NCBI GenBank assembly: GCA_963693305.1
Contig: OY855903.1
Coordinates: 28,689,955 to 28,753,954, forward strand
Origin: Meandrina meandrites
Lineage: Eukaryota; Cnidaria; Anthozoa; Scleractinia; Meandrinidae
DNA: 64,000 nt
Reading direction: 5' to 3'
Shown here: positions 34,553 to 46,034 of the stretch, piece by piece
How positions within the stretch are numbered: the first letter of the stretch is position 1
Layout: each line of letters opens with the position of its first letter
The notes under the pieces: generated by a model
The model's input: only the letters and a program-made list of their open reading frames with translations
What the model was told of the DNA's origin: nothing
Database searches by the model: none
Translations under genes and position numbers: made by a program

Positions 34553-35001
34553 GTAAGATTTTGTTTTTGTTCTTAATAAATAATTTTCTTGTCCTTATTT
34601 CCATTTAAAGACCTGGTTTGTCCATTTCCTGTGAACACCCCCCCCCCCCCCCCCCCAAGAGACTGCAAGTATGAATGGAACGGATATGCTCATCGTGTCC
34701 CTTAGGTGTAAATTAGGGATTTCGGTTTCCCAACAGACATCTTCTTTTGGTTTTAAGGACAGATTGTCAATGTTTTAATTCACTTAAAGTGACTGTGTTT
34801 TTAAATGTCCTGTTGTCTGTGTTTTTAAATGGTGGGGGTCTAAAAAAAGTTAAGCCACGCCCAGGTTGCCATCCTTTACGGGAAAAGTAAAACTCAAAAC
34901 AGCAAATAGCAAAATCTCAAACCTTATGATTATAGAGCTGTTTCATTCCAAGATATATTTTTAATGTGAAAAGAAGTTCTCTTCAAACAAAGTTTCAGGC
35001 C

Positions 35002-35429
35002 TAACACTTCTCTGTTTTTAAGACACAGATAACTAAAAATGGCTTTGCGGTCCCGAAAAGTTTCTACGTTTTCACCTAGTATCAACCTTGCTGTATTGTG
35101 TGAAATGTTATCCTTTACGAGAGTAGAATAGTAGATCAAATTTTCCGACGAACATCCCCGTCCTTTTCATGTAACCATATAGAGATACTGTCGGGTCTTG
35201 TCCCAGGTTTTCCGCTTCTCTGACACAGTTTAAATAAATTGGACTGCATTTCAATGTTTAAGGCGATCTTCAGGGTAAATTGCAAGGTGTGTTCCTCAAA
35301 ACGAGAAGGAAGTTTTTCTCTCACGATCATAAGAAGACTTGATTGATAAGTTTTTTTATTATCTCGAGTTTCAAGTGACTGCCAACTCATAATTGACTGA
35401 TACTTAGTCTTGCCTACAGTCCAGCTCAC
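35002..35429 (-). pseudogene. Minus-strand open frames in duplicated unit, unknown
   Basis: Two adjoining frames (35136-35429 and about 34930-35160) read MSWTVGKTKYQSIMSWQSL... and LIYYSTLVKDNISHNTARL..., meeting at a shift near 35140. Composition looks coding and the sequence is repeated in copy B at about 39500-39910. Neither is recognised. Confidence 0.3.
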
Positions 35430-35575
35430 AGAGCGCGAAGCGCGAGAGCGCCGGGGACTACTGCCAAACTGGAAACGAGAAGCAAACGACTTTAAGAAGG
35501 TCTAACCGATACTGTCCATTGGCTCATTCAATCATTCATTATCAAAAACAAATGAAAGTCCACATATGTACGCAT

Positions 35576-36287
35576 CGATTGAAACACGAGTGCCAAGGGA
35601 GGTAATTATAGTAATTGCATTCCACGCTTTATGTCAGAAAAGAACAATGCGTTTTCAAAAAGAACGCATTTATTTATGAATTGTAATGCATTTACTCTAA
35701 TTTTCTACTTCTAATCTTAATTCGGCGGCTTAGCTCGAAATTGATATGATACAAGCATGAAATTTGGCAAAAGGAAAGTGGCAACCAACACAAGTTTTTT
35801 CAGATATAGTGCCAAGCCCGAAAAACGCAAGTTTCCATGGAAACCGTTTTTTACTAAAGGAACATTGTCACGGGGATTTTTACGTTTTGCGGTGAGAATG
35901 TGGTAAGGATGAAATGAAATGCTTTTAAACGTACACCGAATACCCCCAGACAGTCAAGAGAAGGAAATCTATTGATTTCTCAAAGGAAGAACAAAAAATA
36001 GTCAGTTACGGGCGATTTTTTCACAAAACAAAGGAAAAACTTGAAAAAGTCAGTGACGTTTTCAAGTTGCAGCCATTCGCATCCTGGCGATCCGCAGGCA
36101 AACACACTTAATTATAGTCTCAGAAAACTGGCTGGGTAGTTTTTAGCGAAACTGAACCAGTATTTTTAGGTCTCCTGTGATCAGAAAGGCTTTTGGCTTT
36201 TCAAAGTTATCCTAAAAGTTTGTGACAGTGTCCCTTTAATTTAATGAAATTTCGTGAAATGTTTGTTTGTCCTGATTAATAGACAAA
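35576..36287. other. Non-coding
   Basis: No supported gene or repeat. Confidence 0.35.
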
Positions 36288-36289
36288 TA

Positions 36290-36815
36290 CAGTCAACTCT
36301 CGCTATAGCGGACACGCTCGGGACTTCGTTTAGTGTCCGTATTAACGAGAGTCTGTTATAGCAGGGTGTGAGAAAAAAGTGCCGTTAGTATACGTGAAAT
36401 CTCTGACATAGACTATGATGACGAGCTTACCAATAGCGGTGAAAGTGCTAAGCAGACGTTGGGATTGGAGGATGAGGGTTTCCTGGAGTCCGGAAGGAAA
36501 AGACGCAAGCTGAAGTGAAAAAGCAAATTTTGTTGTACAGCTACCGAACAAATTGATGTGTGTTTCAGATAAATAACGAACAACAGACTGCAATTTTACG
36601 TAATTGTGTCATATGAGAACTTCATGGTGTCCGTTTTATTAAGAGTCAAAACTATAAAATTGTTCTTTTGGTACCACCAAAAGTGCCCGTAATTCTGCAA
36701 TAGCAGCGAGAGTCCGTAATAGCGGGAGTCATTTCCAGTCAAACCTCTATGGCTTTCGCCGGGGATCTGAATTTTGTCCGTAATAGCGGGGTGTCCGCGA
36801 GGCGAAAGTTGACTG
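36290..36815. mobile_element. Tc1/mariner-pogo-like MITE
   Basis: The ends read CAGTCAACTCTCGCTATAGC on the left and the complement of CAGTCAACTTTCGCCTCGCG on the right. TA occurs directly outside both (36288-36289 and 36816-36817). The 526 bp interior has repeated GTCCGTAATAGCGGG words near the right end and no transposase. Confidence 0.8.
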
Positions 36816-36817
36816 TA

Positions 36818-37511
36818 CTATTATTTCTGGTAGTGATAACAAGTTGCACGTACAAAATTTAGAATGAAATGCTGTAATTTAGACTGTTCACAGCCCTTTA
36901 TATTTTCGTATTTTTGTTCTGTTAGCGAACGGCGAAAGCTGTGATCGGGGATTGAATCGCGACAAGAGAAAATGGTTTTTCTCTCGATCGCGAGAGACCT
37001 GGGCTAGCGCAAAATGAAAGACGCGAGGAGGTAGAGGGCGGGGAAAGAAAAATCTTTTTCCATGCAATAATTCCTACTAAATTATTGGTAAAAGAAAGAT
37101 GGTAAAACCATAACAATTGTAAGCCTAATTTGAAGCATTCGTATCTGTATTTTTGAAATAAAATCTACAATAAAAGGTGTACAAAAGTGCAAGATGAAGT
37201 ACCTCGTGGGGGAGGGGTCTCGGCTGAAAAGTTCATGTGCTGTTTACTAGCTGAACATAGGAAATTGGCATTGGCACTATCTCAAGAATTGATTAGTATA
37301 TGAATGCTTATAATCCTGCAAAGTTTGGTGCTTGTATCAAAAATCACACAATTCAGGAGCTAAGCCGCCGGACTATCTTTGATGTTTAAATCATTGAAAC
37401 AAGGATATCTATTTTCAGAGCCGATTTATTACATGTTTAGACACAGGCAGCCCAACCTAACGATAGGAGCCACAGTACGCTACAAGTACTCAATTTATAA
37501 GGGTTTGTATG
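36818..37511. other. Non-coding
   Basis: No supported gene. The stretch leads into an exon-like segment shared with the 40.2 kb region. Confidence 0.3.
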
Positions 37512-37740
37512 GAAACAATTACCGACAGCATCTCACTCGAAGCTTCATATCTTTCATGAAACTGGTTAAATCGCTACAGAAATTCCACCACTATAATCTC
37601 TGGTAATTTCCTTTTCATTTCGCCGTTCCTCGGGTTCCGAGTGCTGTACCGTAAGTGTAGAAAAATCCGCCAAAGTGCGACCATTGCTTTTTTTGGTATG
37701 CGTAATCGGTTGAACCACACACAAAGTGGCGTCAGGTTGA
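37512..37740 (+). pseudogene. Terminal-exon-like segment, inverted copy of 40076-40305
   Basis: From GGAAACAATTACCGACAGCA the sequence encodes NNYRQHLTRSFISFMKLVKS and LQKFHHYNLW with a stop at about 37604, then a shared 3' UTR-like stretch to GGCGTCAGGTTGA. The same coding end and UTR occur on the minus strand at 40076-40305, where Pro replaces Phe and Arg replaces Tyr. A repeated 3' terminal exon of some multi-copy gene, probably element-borne, is the simplest reading. Confidence 0.45.
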
Positions 37741-38350
37741 CAAAATCGACCTCAGAAGGGGGGGGGGGGGGGGCATGGGAATATTATCACCAACGCCAAA
37801 TTGCGCTGTGAGACCCATCGCGGTCGATTTTATACCGGAAATAGGACATCAGCGGCACGTGAAAATAGGCCATTTTCGTATTCTCGGTTTTGAACTGGAA
37901 CTAGCGTGCAATGGAGGCTAATGCGGGGGAATATCATTAAAAACAGCTTCATCCCATTTGCATTAGAAAAGATTTACCCGCATTAGCCTCAATTGCAAGC
38001 TAGTTCCAGTTCGATACCGAGAATACGAAAATGGTCTATTGCCCCGACCGTTTTCTAAAAATATGTCACCCCTTTCTAAATCAAAAGCCCCGTGTACTCA
38101 TTTGCCGATTAGCAACTAAAGGGCAGAGCAAGCCAAAATTGTCAAATTTATTAAAATCGGTCACAATGTATTGATCGCCGAGAAATCGGCAGTTGTAAAG
38201 TATGGGCATTTCCGTTGGGGTCCGCGAGGCCGGAGATAAGCTCCAAGTATGGTTCGAAGAGGTTGGTACTGATTTCCCATAGATCTCACAGCGTAATTTG
38301 GCGTTGGTGACAATATTCCCATGCCCCTCCCCTTCTGAGGTCGATTTTTA
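37741..38350. repeat. Foldback with a second foldback nested inside
   Basis: Outer arms: AAAATCGACCTCAGAAGG to about 37815 pairs with about 38262-38347. Inner arms: 37865-37927 (CCATTTTCGTATTCTCGGT...) pair with 37977-38040. A G16 run (37758-37773) lies in the outer left arm only. This is best explained as one MITE inserted in another. Confidence 0.75.
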
Positions 38351-38384
38351 TGTGGACTTTCACACGAAGTGTGAAAATCCACAT
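38350..38384. repeat. Hairpin ATGTGGA...CACACGAAGTGTG...TCCACAT
   Basis: A short imperfect stem with a GAA loop. Its outer word AAAGTCCACAT, complemented, also occurs at the right ends of both copies of the dispersed duplication (about 35555 and 40035). Confidence 0.6.
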
Positions 38385-38649
38385 ATTGCGATCGTGCAGT
38401 TTTCCCGATTGGGACGGCACTTTCCGTGATAACTCGTCTCAGCCCTTTCGGAAGCTTTCGAGGGTGTTCGGAGAATCCGAAGTTTTGGAGCCAAGAGTCA
38501 ATGTAAAATTGGCGAGACGTCACAAAGAAAGCATCACACAATTTCATTAATCGAAACCTAAAATTTGTCAAGTGCAGTACATCAACGAGCAGCGTCAAAG
38601 ATGCCAGTGGTATACGTGCACATTAAAAGAAAAAAGTGGTGGCGGCTTT

Positions 38650-40055
38650 CATATTTGCACGGCGTTCGACTGAACTGCCGGGCAAAAGTCACGCTATTTT
38701 TCACACTTTTCGCGCTGTCTGTTGTGTTCCGGCGACTGGACGTTAGTTGCTGTGTTCGCTTGATTCGCATATAATTGAAAATCGTTGAAAAGCATTATTC
38801 AGAAGATATCTAGATATTTGTTGTTTTGTTTCAGCTTTGCCACACAGAATCTTTAGAATGGAAGAATGGATACACAACGAGTCAAAACAAAACAAGTTCA
38901 CTAATCAAGTTGTTTTCCCGGGGCTTTCCCGCAATTATTATTTTCTTGGATTTCTCGCAAGTTAAATTTGAATAACGCAATCTGACTGATGTCGAATTCA
39001 AAACTGCTGGTAAGAAGTTAGTGTGAATAGCATAAAACTTATTTTGAACCGAAAAATGTATGTATTGAAACCGTGCGAAAACTAAATTACTGATTGAAAA
39101 TGTGTCGTTCGGGAATTGCCGACTACACTCGAAAATTAATTCAAGAACGATGATAATTTTAGGTTGAAAAAAGTATTCATCTGCCTTCTTGTATCAAGAG
39201 ATTATTAGTGAAATCTTGCTTAAAGGCGATAAAAACCATTCCGGAAAAGTTGTATATAAAAACAACGCAATGAAAGAAAATGAGTTAATTGATGAGTTTA
39301 GCTGTTGTTTACACAAGCGTTCAGATGAAATGTCAGGCAAACGAAGACAATCAACATACTTCGCAAAATATTTCTTTATGAATGGACTGAAATCAGTATC
39401 CCCGATTTCTAGTGGTAAGATTTTGTTTTTGTTCTTAATAAATAATTTTCTTGTCCTTATTTCCATTTAAAGACCTGGTTTGTCCATTTCCCGTCTAACA
39501 CTTCTCTGTTTTTAAGACACAGATAACTAAAAATGGCTTTGCGGTCCCGAAAAGTTTCTACGTTTTCACCTAGTATCAACCTTGCTGTATTGTGTGAAAT
39601 GTTATCCTTTACGAGAGTAGAATAGTAGATCAAATTTTCCGACGAACATCCCCGTCCTTTTCATGTAACCATATAGAGATACTGTCGGGTCTTGTCACAG
39701 GTTTTCCGCTTCTCTGACACAGTTTAAATAAATTGGACTACATTTCAATGTTTAAGGCGATCTTCAGGGTAAATTGCAAGGTGTGTTCCTCAAAACGAGA
39801 AGGAAGTTTTTCTTTCACGATCATAAGAACAAGTTTTTTTATTATCTCGAGTTTCAAGTGACTGCCAACTCATAATTGACTGATACTTAGTCTTGCCTAC
39901 AGTCCAGCTCACAGAGCGCGAAGCGCGAGAGCGCCGCGGACTACTGCCAAACTGGAAACGAGAAGCAAACGACTTTAAGGTCTAACCGATACTGTACATT
40001 GGCTCATTCCATCATTCATTATCAAAAACAAATGAAAGTCCACATAAGTACGCAT
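38650..40055 (+). repeat. Dispersed duplication, copy B (partner 33785-35575)
   Basis: Begins CATATTTGCACGGCGTTCG and ends AAAGTCCACATAAGTACGCAT. It lacks about 370 bp present in copy A but is otherwise nearly identical, including the exon-like frame and the minus-strand frames. Confidence 0.9.
39189..39414 (+). CDS. Candidate exon in duplicated unit (copy B)
   Basis: The same 75-codon frame as at 34327-34552, with changes such as HEIL to QEII and QPTY to QSTY. It ends at the same GTAAGA donor. The first ATG differs in surroundings, so the true exon start is unknown. No domain is recognised. Confidence 0.4.
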
Positions 40056-40075
40056 TGCGGACCCACTTTTATTTT

Positions 40076-40306
40076 AACCTGACGCCATTTTGTAGGTGGT
40101 TCAACCGGTTACGCATACAAAGAAAAGCAATGGTCGCACTTTGGCGGATTTTTGTACACTTCAGTACAGCACTCGGAACCCGAGGAACGGCGGAATGAAA
40201 AGGAAGTTACCAGAGATTACGGTGGTGGAATTTCTGTAGCGATTTGACCAGTTTCATGAAAGATATGGGGCTTCGAGTGAGATGCTGTCGATAATTGTTT
40301 CCAGCC
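40076..40306 (-). pseudogene. Terminal-exon-like segment, inverted copy of 37512-37740
   Basis: On the minus strand an acceptor-like CCCAAG precedes a frame that ends QKFHHRNLW and a stop at about 40207-40209. A UTR-like stretch follows to 40076. Identity with the 37.5 kb copy is high over about 230 bp and stops abruptly on both sides. Confidence 0.45.
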
Positions 40307-40324
40307 TTGGGAATATTTAATATA

Positions 40325-40584
40325 GTACACGTGCTCAAAATTTTTGTGTCCGCAACAAATGTTGCGCGCACGGGCAAACGGGGAAACATTTGTGTCCGCA
40401 ACAATGTGTCCTCGTTTGCCACCACCTTTACGTTTGAGTAAACAGTTTGCTCACAGCAGAGGGGCATTTTGTCTGCGCATGCGTAGCCTAGGATCGTCTA
40501 ATGAAGGCATCCGCTGAAACGCGCCTGCTACGCGCGGATGGAAAATTAAAAATGGTGGTGTTCGCGAGAACTTTTTGACGTCTC
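40325..40584. repeat. Repeat-rich spacer with TGTCCGCAACAA words
   Basis: GTGTCCGCAACAA occurs twice (about 40348 and 40391) around GCGCGCACGGGCAAACGGGG. GGGCATTTTGTCTGCGCATG near 40466 recurs inverted at about 43030, suggesting remnants of TIRs of an element spanning 40.3-43.1 kb. Confidence 0.4.
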
Positions 40585-40838
40585 TTTCAAGTAGTTGCTG
40601 TTCTTTTCTTGGTTTGTAAATTATGTGATAGTGTTGGAAAGTATGAAAATGGTTGTGTGGTGTGCAGGAAAATATCCCAACCGAGGCCATTCCAGAAAAC
40701 AACAAGCCTACGTGAACGAGTTGGAGTTTTGTTTTGGTATTTTGCCAGATGGGACGACCGGAAAAATATATGTGTAGGTTGCAGGAGAGCAGTGCAGGGA
40801 TACCGACATACTGGAAAACGAATTCATCACGTTAGTAA
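40585..40838 (+). CDS. Candidate Cys-rich exon (three CxxC pairs), unknown
   Basis: The plus frame after a TTTCAAG site shows CKLC, CVVC and CVGC pairs within about 60 residues (ending ICVGCRRAVQGYRHTGKR), the spacing of a small zinc-binding domain. It ends at a GTTAGT donor-like site near 40832. Zinc-associated N-terminal domains of this type occur in transposon-derived and regulatory proteins, but no specific family is claimed. It sits just inside the left repeat of a possible element reaching 43.1 kb. Confidence 0.4.
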
Positions 40839-40839
40839 T

Positions 40840-43187
40840 TTGGAGACATTATTGAACATTCAGTGTGCTTCCTCCCCTGTAAACTTAAATTCGTTTTGTA
40901 AAAATAGGCTTCAATAAATAGCCTTGACATACATGTAAGTTTACTTTTTTGTTTAAGCTTTAAGTTTGTTGACATGAATCGCAACCAGAGAGGAAGAGTA
41001 AGGAAACAGAAAGGTTCAGTTTTAAGAACAGAAAAGTCAGCTAGTAGAACAGAAGAGATGGTAGTTAAACCATAGGAAACGTTTTTAGAAAGGGGGGGGG
41101 GGGGAGTGATGATAAGTAAATTTATTTGCTTTTGGTTCCTTCCATTCAACTTTGTAATGGAAGAATAAGTTATTTTATGGACAGCATTCTCCTCATAACT
41201 GAAAAACCAGTATCAGACCTAAAAGCTACAATTTACACAGCAGAATAAATACAGTACCTTCAATAAGGAGTAACGTCGCAAGCCATTTAAATCCAAATTC
41301 ACCCTTTCCCCCTGCCCTCCCCAACTGAAGTGTGGGCACAGTAGACAACACTTCACACAATTCTGTCGTTTTATGAGATAGCATGGGATGACATCAGGCT
41401 CATTACATCTCAGCTTTGGACCAGTATGCATGTTTCTTTCCCTACTCCAACTGGCAAAATGTGCCTCACCCCCAGACCATGACTTTTAAGGGGGGCAAAA
41501 TTCAAAATCAACCACATCAACTTAGTTTCAAGATCTACCACAAGACCATGCCCAACAACAACCACGAGGTCTCACATAGGGGAGCAACATCCCTCCTCTG
41601 GATATTACCCCTTAGTCACCTATTTAAGAAAAAGAGCAAAATATATTTTAATTAATTTCAAAGCAAGATGTATTCCTATGGGCATTACTGAAACCAAACA
41701 AACAGGTGCTGAAGGCACACACACCTTGCCATACATTTATAAAACCTATTTCCAAAATTTCATCCCTTAAAATGAGGAAACTTGGAACAGCATGTTCCAA
41801 AACATTTTCTTCTAATATAAACTAGACGGCATTCTCCAAACATTTCGTAGCATTAGTATCGTTACATAGTAAATGGTTTGAGTATCAGTAGTTCGTATAG
41901 TGTGATCGTCCGGGTGAGAGTAGTTCTGAGAAGAACTGTTGTTGGTTGTCATTAGTATCGTTGTCGTTGAGAAATAAAAATCGAGCGAGCTTCCGTTGCT
42001 GACTTTGCTACTCGTTCCAATGAAATAAAGCTTACGCCATATTCGGTTCGAAATCTACATATTCATACACAGAATGGCCATCTACGACTGCGAAGGCCAA
42101 CAGTTTTGCTTAACAAAATAAGGTGCACGCATTTTTCTTCGATAAATAAACTAGACAGAATGAAAGAGGAACAAGTAAGGAACGTCTTGACAGTATTTCG
42201 GAACTTGGGGGCCCGTCAAAATAAAGAGATTTTCAACAGTTTTTACTCAATTGAGCACTTGAAGACAAAAAAATGCAACGACAAAATTACCACTAAAACG
42301 AAGGAAAAAATAAATTGAAGCCAAAGTGTGGCATAACGAGACTGCAATCACGGCAAAGGTAAATCACAACATACCTTGTACAGAAGATTTGCAGAGCTGC
42401 AAGACCAAAGTCCTCTGTGATCCACGGCTTGGAAAAACTACTAAAATTTGCCGAATTAAACTTCACCAAAAGCTCTCATAAGAAGATTAAAATCTTTCAC
42501 ACTGGAACATTTTTTAAAGGCTGGAGTCCTATACGGCTGTAAAGAGAAAGGAAAGACAATGTTGTCTTGAGTAATTTGAAACCTGGGGGCCGTTGCAAAG
42601 TAAATGCAAATTCACTTTGAAGTGGAGACAAATTCAGATCAAACTCCAAATTTCCTACCTAAAATAGGGCCGTGTATCTGACGATCGTCTTAACAGTACA
42701 ACCAATGAATTATACCCATAAAACCTCAACATCTTGAGACTAAACTGCAACATATCTCGTCTCATATGGACATCTTGAACTTTCGTAAATTAAATGTCAA
42801 ACTTCACTGTTTTGGGGATTTTTCTTGTTTTGTTCGCAGTTTGATCGTCAAAATATCCTCATCCGAAGTCACGGTGAACACCACGAGTATCCATAGTGTT
42901 AGACATCTATGTAAACGTGTTATTCTCTTTCATATCTCTTCATGAAATCTTTCCAAGTGCGTAGATCACCCATCTGAAAATCCACCGAAGCGCGCTCAAT
43001 TGTCGAAATGGCACCGAGGATCTGGCTCATGCGCAGACAAAATGCCCATGTGCTTTTGCTCACACGATCCATGCCACACGTGAACACTTCAAATCACGCG
43101 CCATATTTTAGAATAATTATTTTATTTCGTCATGAATGTTTCGTACACTCAGTGTCGATGATAGTCGTTGCACTTCGTGCATACGTT
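40840..43187. other. Non-coding
   Basis: Contains a G13 run (41092-41104) and AT-rich sequence. No further exons could be supported. The frame at 42106-42318 is Lys-rich and unconvincing. Confidence 0.35.
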
Positions 43188-43191
43188 TTAA

Positions 43192-43757
43192 GAGTGACTT
43201 CCTCTTAATACCACGGATGGGTATGCAAGATGGAAAAATCGAAATCCCCCAAACTTTGTCACAATAAAACCCTTCGGAAACTATTTTAGAAAATATAACA
43301 TTCAGTTCGTTTGGATTTATATTTTCCAAATAAATCGATTTTCTAGTTTTCACTCTTTAATAAGGCCTCAGACTACCGCAAAATGTGCTTCGTATCTTCG
43401 GCCCGTGCATAAAAAATAAAACAAATGCCACATTTTCTTTGATTACTCGCAATCAAATGACCCTTTCCGTACATTTTACCGTTATTAGAATTTCAAAAGG
43501 TTCCAATTTGAATTTTATAAAATTTTCCGAAATTAACCTCCAAATTAGTATATTCAGAACTACAAATTTTGGCTAACTACAACGGCAAAATTCCCAACCT
43601 GGTACATAGCTTTAGCTGTGAAAATAGTATTCCGAAGAAACCGCAATCCTTCCTCTATCGTTCTGTGAAATAAAATTTTGGGGCAATTCAAACTGCGAGT
43701 TTTGACAACCGAAAACATTTACCGTACTTGTTTGAAATTTACGACCTTTGAACTTAC
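43192..43757 (+). repeat. Left long TIR of TTAA element
   Basis: Position x pairs with about 91542-x throughout, with a drift of only one base at the inner end. It shares CATTTGATTGCGAGTAATC and TTTGCCGTTG-type words, inverted, with the right TIR (47786-48350). Confidence 0.85.
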
Positions 43758-44292
43758 AGTTGTGCTGATAAATTCCAAACATAAGTTGGACCTCAGCTGC
43801 AACTTTGACCTAAATGCGACCAAACATTCAACTTAGTTGAATAAACGGTAGGTTTTCTGGATTGTTTAATGACAATTCATTAAAGGAATATTACTTTTAC
43901 ACCGAAATTGAGCTTCAAAACTTTTGACGCGTTCGTGCGTGTTTGTTTACTTAAATTGTAACGAGTTGAAAATTCTACTTCAAGTGTACTTTGTTCTATT
44001 TCGTATTCTGCAAAGTGCTAAACATTCTCATCGAAATAAGATGAGTCTTTACAAAAGAAAGGTTTTCCTCCTAGATTTTAAATACATTGCTTTTGACTTA
44101 CCGGCCACATGCCTGGCTTGGTCTGCAGCACAGCAAGAGTGATGACATGACGCGTGACAAGTTACCGACCGGTTGCCGTCTGTGCAAGTATCATATTACA
44201 CTGACACGTTCGATCATAAAGTTTGATGTCTCCACGGTTTTCGCTTTTAAAACGATAATACTATCATACCTGTATGTGTATACTAATGAGAA

Positions 44293-45187
44293 ATGGCCAC
44301 CTGTAGTTATTCGCAAATTGTCGGTGGTACATGCGGTCCTAGTGTTTCCAATCCTGCAAATGTTCAATGTGTTTTGATTGAAGAATGTGATAAAGATATT
44401 CGGGGACATCTGAAGGCTATTAATGTGAGGGATTCCTCTTTGAACGAGGTGAAGCTACTGTTGGCTAGAGCGGGTAGGTGTGTAAGCTTGCTAAAACTTT
44501 TTTGATAAAAAAATAGCAGAAAAGAAAAACACAATGTTGAAAAGTACTGCATGCAGGTTCTGTAACAGCTGAAGCGCTCCATCCCAACAGTTCTATGTAA
44601 ACAACCTGAGATGGAACGTAGTGCTGAAGATTTCTTGGTAAGCAAAAACATCATCTAGAATATTGTTTTCGGTATCGTTTCCCGGCTATACACAAATTTT
44701 CCCGCTATAATGGCCCCAAGTTAAGTACATTAGCGACGGACCATTAAAAAAAGTGATTGATGGGGGGGGGGGGGCAAGAAAATAGTGCAAGGGAAAATGT
44801 TTAAAAACAGAGAAGGTCAAGCGTTAAATCACCTAAATAATTCAGAAATTTATACTGAAAACTACCTCATTACTCGTTTTTGTGCGCATGGGACTATTTG
44901 TCACTGCACTAGAATTGATTAACTTAACTACTTTTTATTCCTTCGCTTGACAATATCAAAACGCTGTGCGTTTTTATTTGTTTTATTCTTAAATGTTTAG
45001 CTAAATGAACACTATACGAAAAATTGGCTGGAGAAACTGTGAGTTTCGAAAAAACGAAGCCTCGAGAAATCAGGATCCTAATGCAGACTGCTTGCAGTTT
45101 AGCTCTGATGAGAAATCACAAGGAGAAGTCAAAAAGGGGTGGGTAGAGATAGTCAAGAGAACCCGAGAGAGAAGACGTAGAGAGTAG
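44293..45187 (+). CDS. Gene-like exons in the TTAA element, 5' part
   Basis: Exon 1 (44293-44473) starts MATCSYSQIVGGTCG, contains QCVLIEECDKDIRGHLK and NEVKLLLARA, and ends in phase 1 at a GTAGGT donor. Exon 2 (44591-44637) follows an AACAG acceptor, is phase-compatible, encodes LCKQPEMERSAEDFL and ends at GTAAGC in phase 0. Exon 3 (45098-45187) follows CTTGCAG, starts FSSDEKSQGEVKKGW, is very basic at its end (RTRERRRRE) and stops at 45187. Three consecutive phase-compatible exons are good evidence for a real transcript of about 105 codons. No domain is recognised. A Lys/Arg-rich tail could bind nucleic acid. Confidence 0.45.
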
Positions 45188-45569
45188 GTTAAGTGAGACC
45201 ATCAAGAGGAAAATGCCAAAAAAAAGTTTGGGAATGACAGAGATCGCCGGAACAAAAAAAAACTAGTATTCCAAAATTAGTACACGCTCAGTGTGCTTCA
45301 TAATAAATCCGCGAATCCGATTGTCCTTCCAGTATTACCTATTAGCAGTAAGGCACTACCTCTCTGGAACCTATACTTTCATTCGCCCGCTGTAAACACT
45401 ACCTCTATTGTTATTCAGGGCTAGGGGCATTGTTATGACCTGTTATCTATTGTTTTAAGAACCAATGAAGTAACTCGTTCCGAGAGGTAGTGGGCGACCC
45501 CCTATTAGCTGACTAAAAACGATGGTGCGCAAGTGATCTTGAAAGGTTTTGAAAGTTTAGTTTAATAAT

Positions 45570-45890
45570 CACAAGATGGTGCCTTTTGGACTGTGATTGC
45601 GCCGCATGGTTTTTGGACCCCTTAAACTACGCGTTCCATGAACGTATAAACATTTGTTTTCAAGGGTGTTTTGAAGTAAATGAAGCACATTTGAAGAGAG
45701 CAATATGCCCTCGGCACCGGGACCTATGGGGAATAAGGTGGCGCAGTAACAAGAGGAACTGTTCCTGTCCAGGCCAGTGGAGACATTATCAAAAGAACCA
45801 GAAGGGAGATCGTGGGATAAACCTGGCTCAGTCAAGAAGACTCTATCTTCAAGCGCAAATCCTTCTGCCTGTAGTCTCCCGTAAGTAAAC
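45570..45890 (+). CDS. Possible exon region in TTAA element, uncertain frame
   Basis: Two competing plus frames are open up to a GTAAGT donor at about 45890. One reads QEELFLSRPVETLSKEPEG and is Ser/Pro/Lys-rich, like a linker. Acceptor and start are unclear. It may join the basic exon 3 region to the downstream exons. Confidence 0.25.
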
Positions 45891-46034
45891 AGAGTTGAGT
45901 GACGTCCAAATCAACACTTTGTAAGAAAAAAAGAAATTGGGCCGTATTCTGTGAAATTTTTTGAGGGACACTTAGAACTGTGCCCTGTTTCATATCATTG
46001 TCAGAAAACCTTAAATAGTATTTTTTTTTTTCAG

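Larger units (their letters stand above)
33785..35575 (+). repeat. Dispersed duplication, copy A (partner 38650-40055)
   Basis: Starts at ATATTTGCACGGCGTTC and ends at AAAGTCCACATATGTACGCA. It matches copy B almost base for base, except for about 370 bp (roughly 34632-35002, including a C19 run) that copy B lacks, plus a few small indels. The copies are direct repeats about 4.9 kb apart. The unit contains a conserved plus-strand frame at 34327 and minus-strand frames at 34930-35429. Confidence 0.9.

Noticed and set aside
42106..42318. 70-codon Lys-rich frame
   Set aside because: Composition follows the local A-richness. No splice sites, homology or conserved copy were seen.
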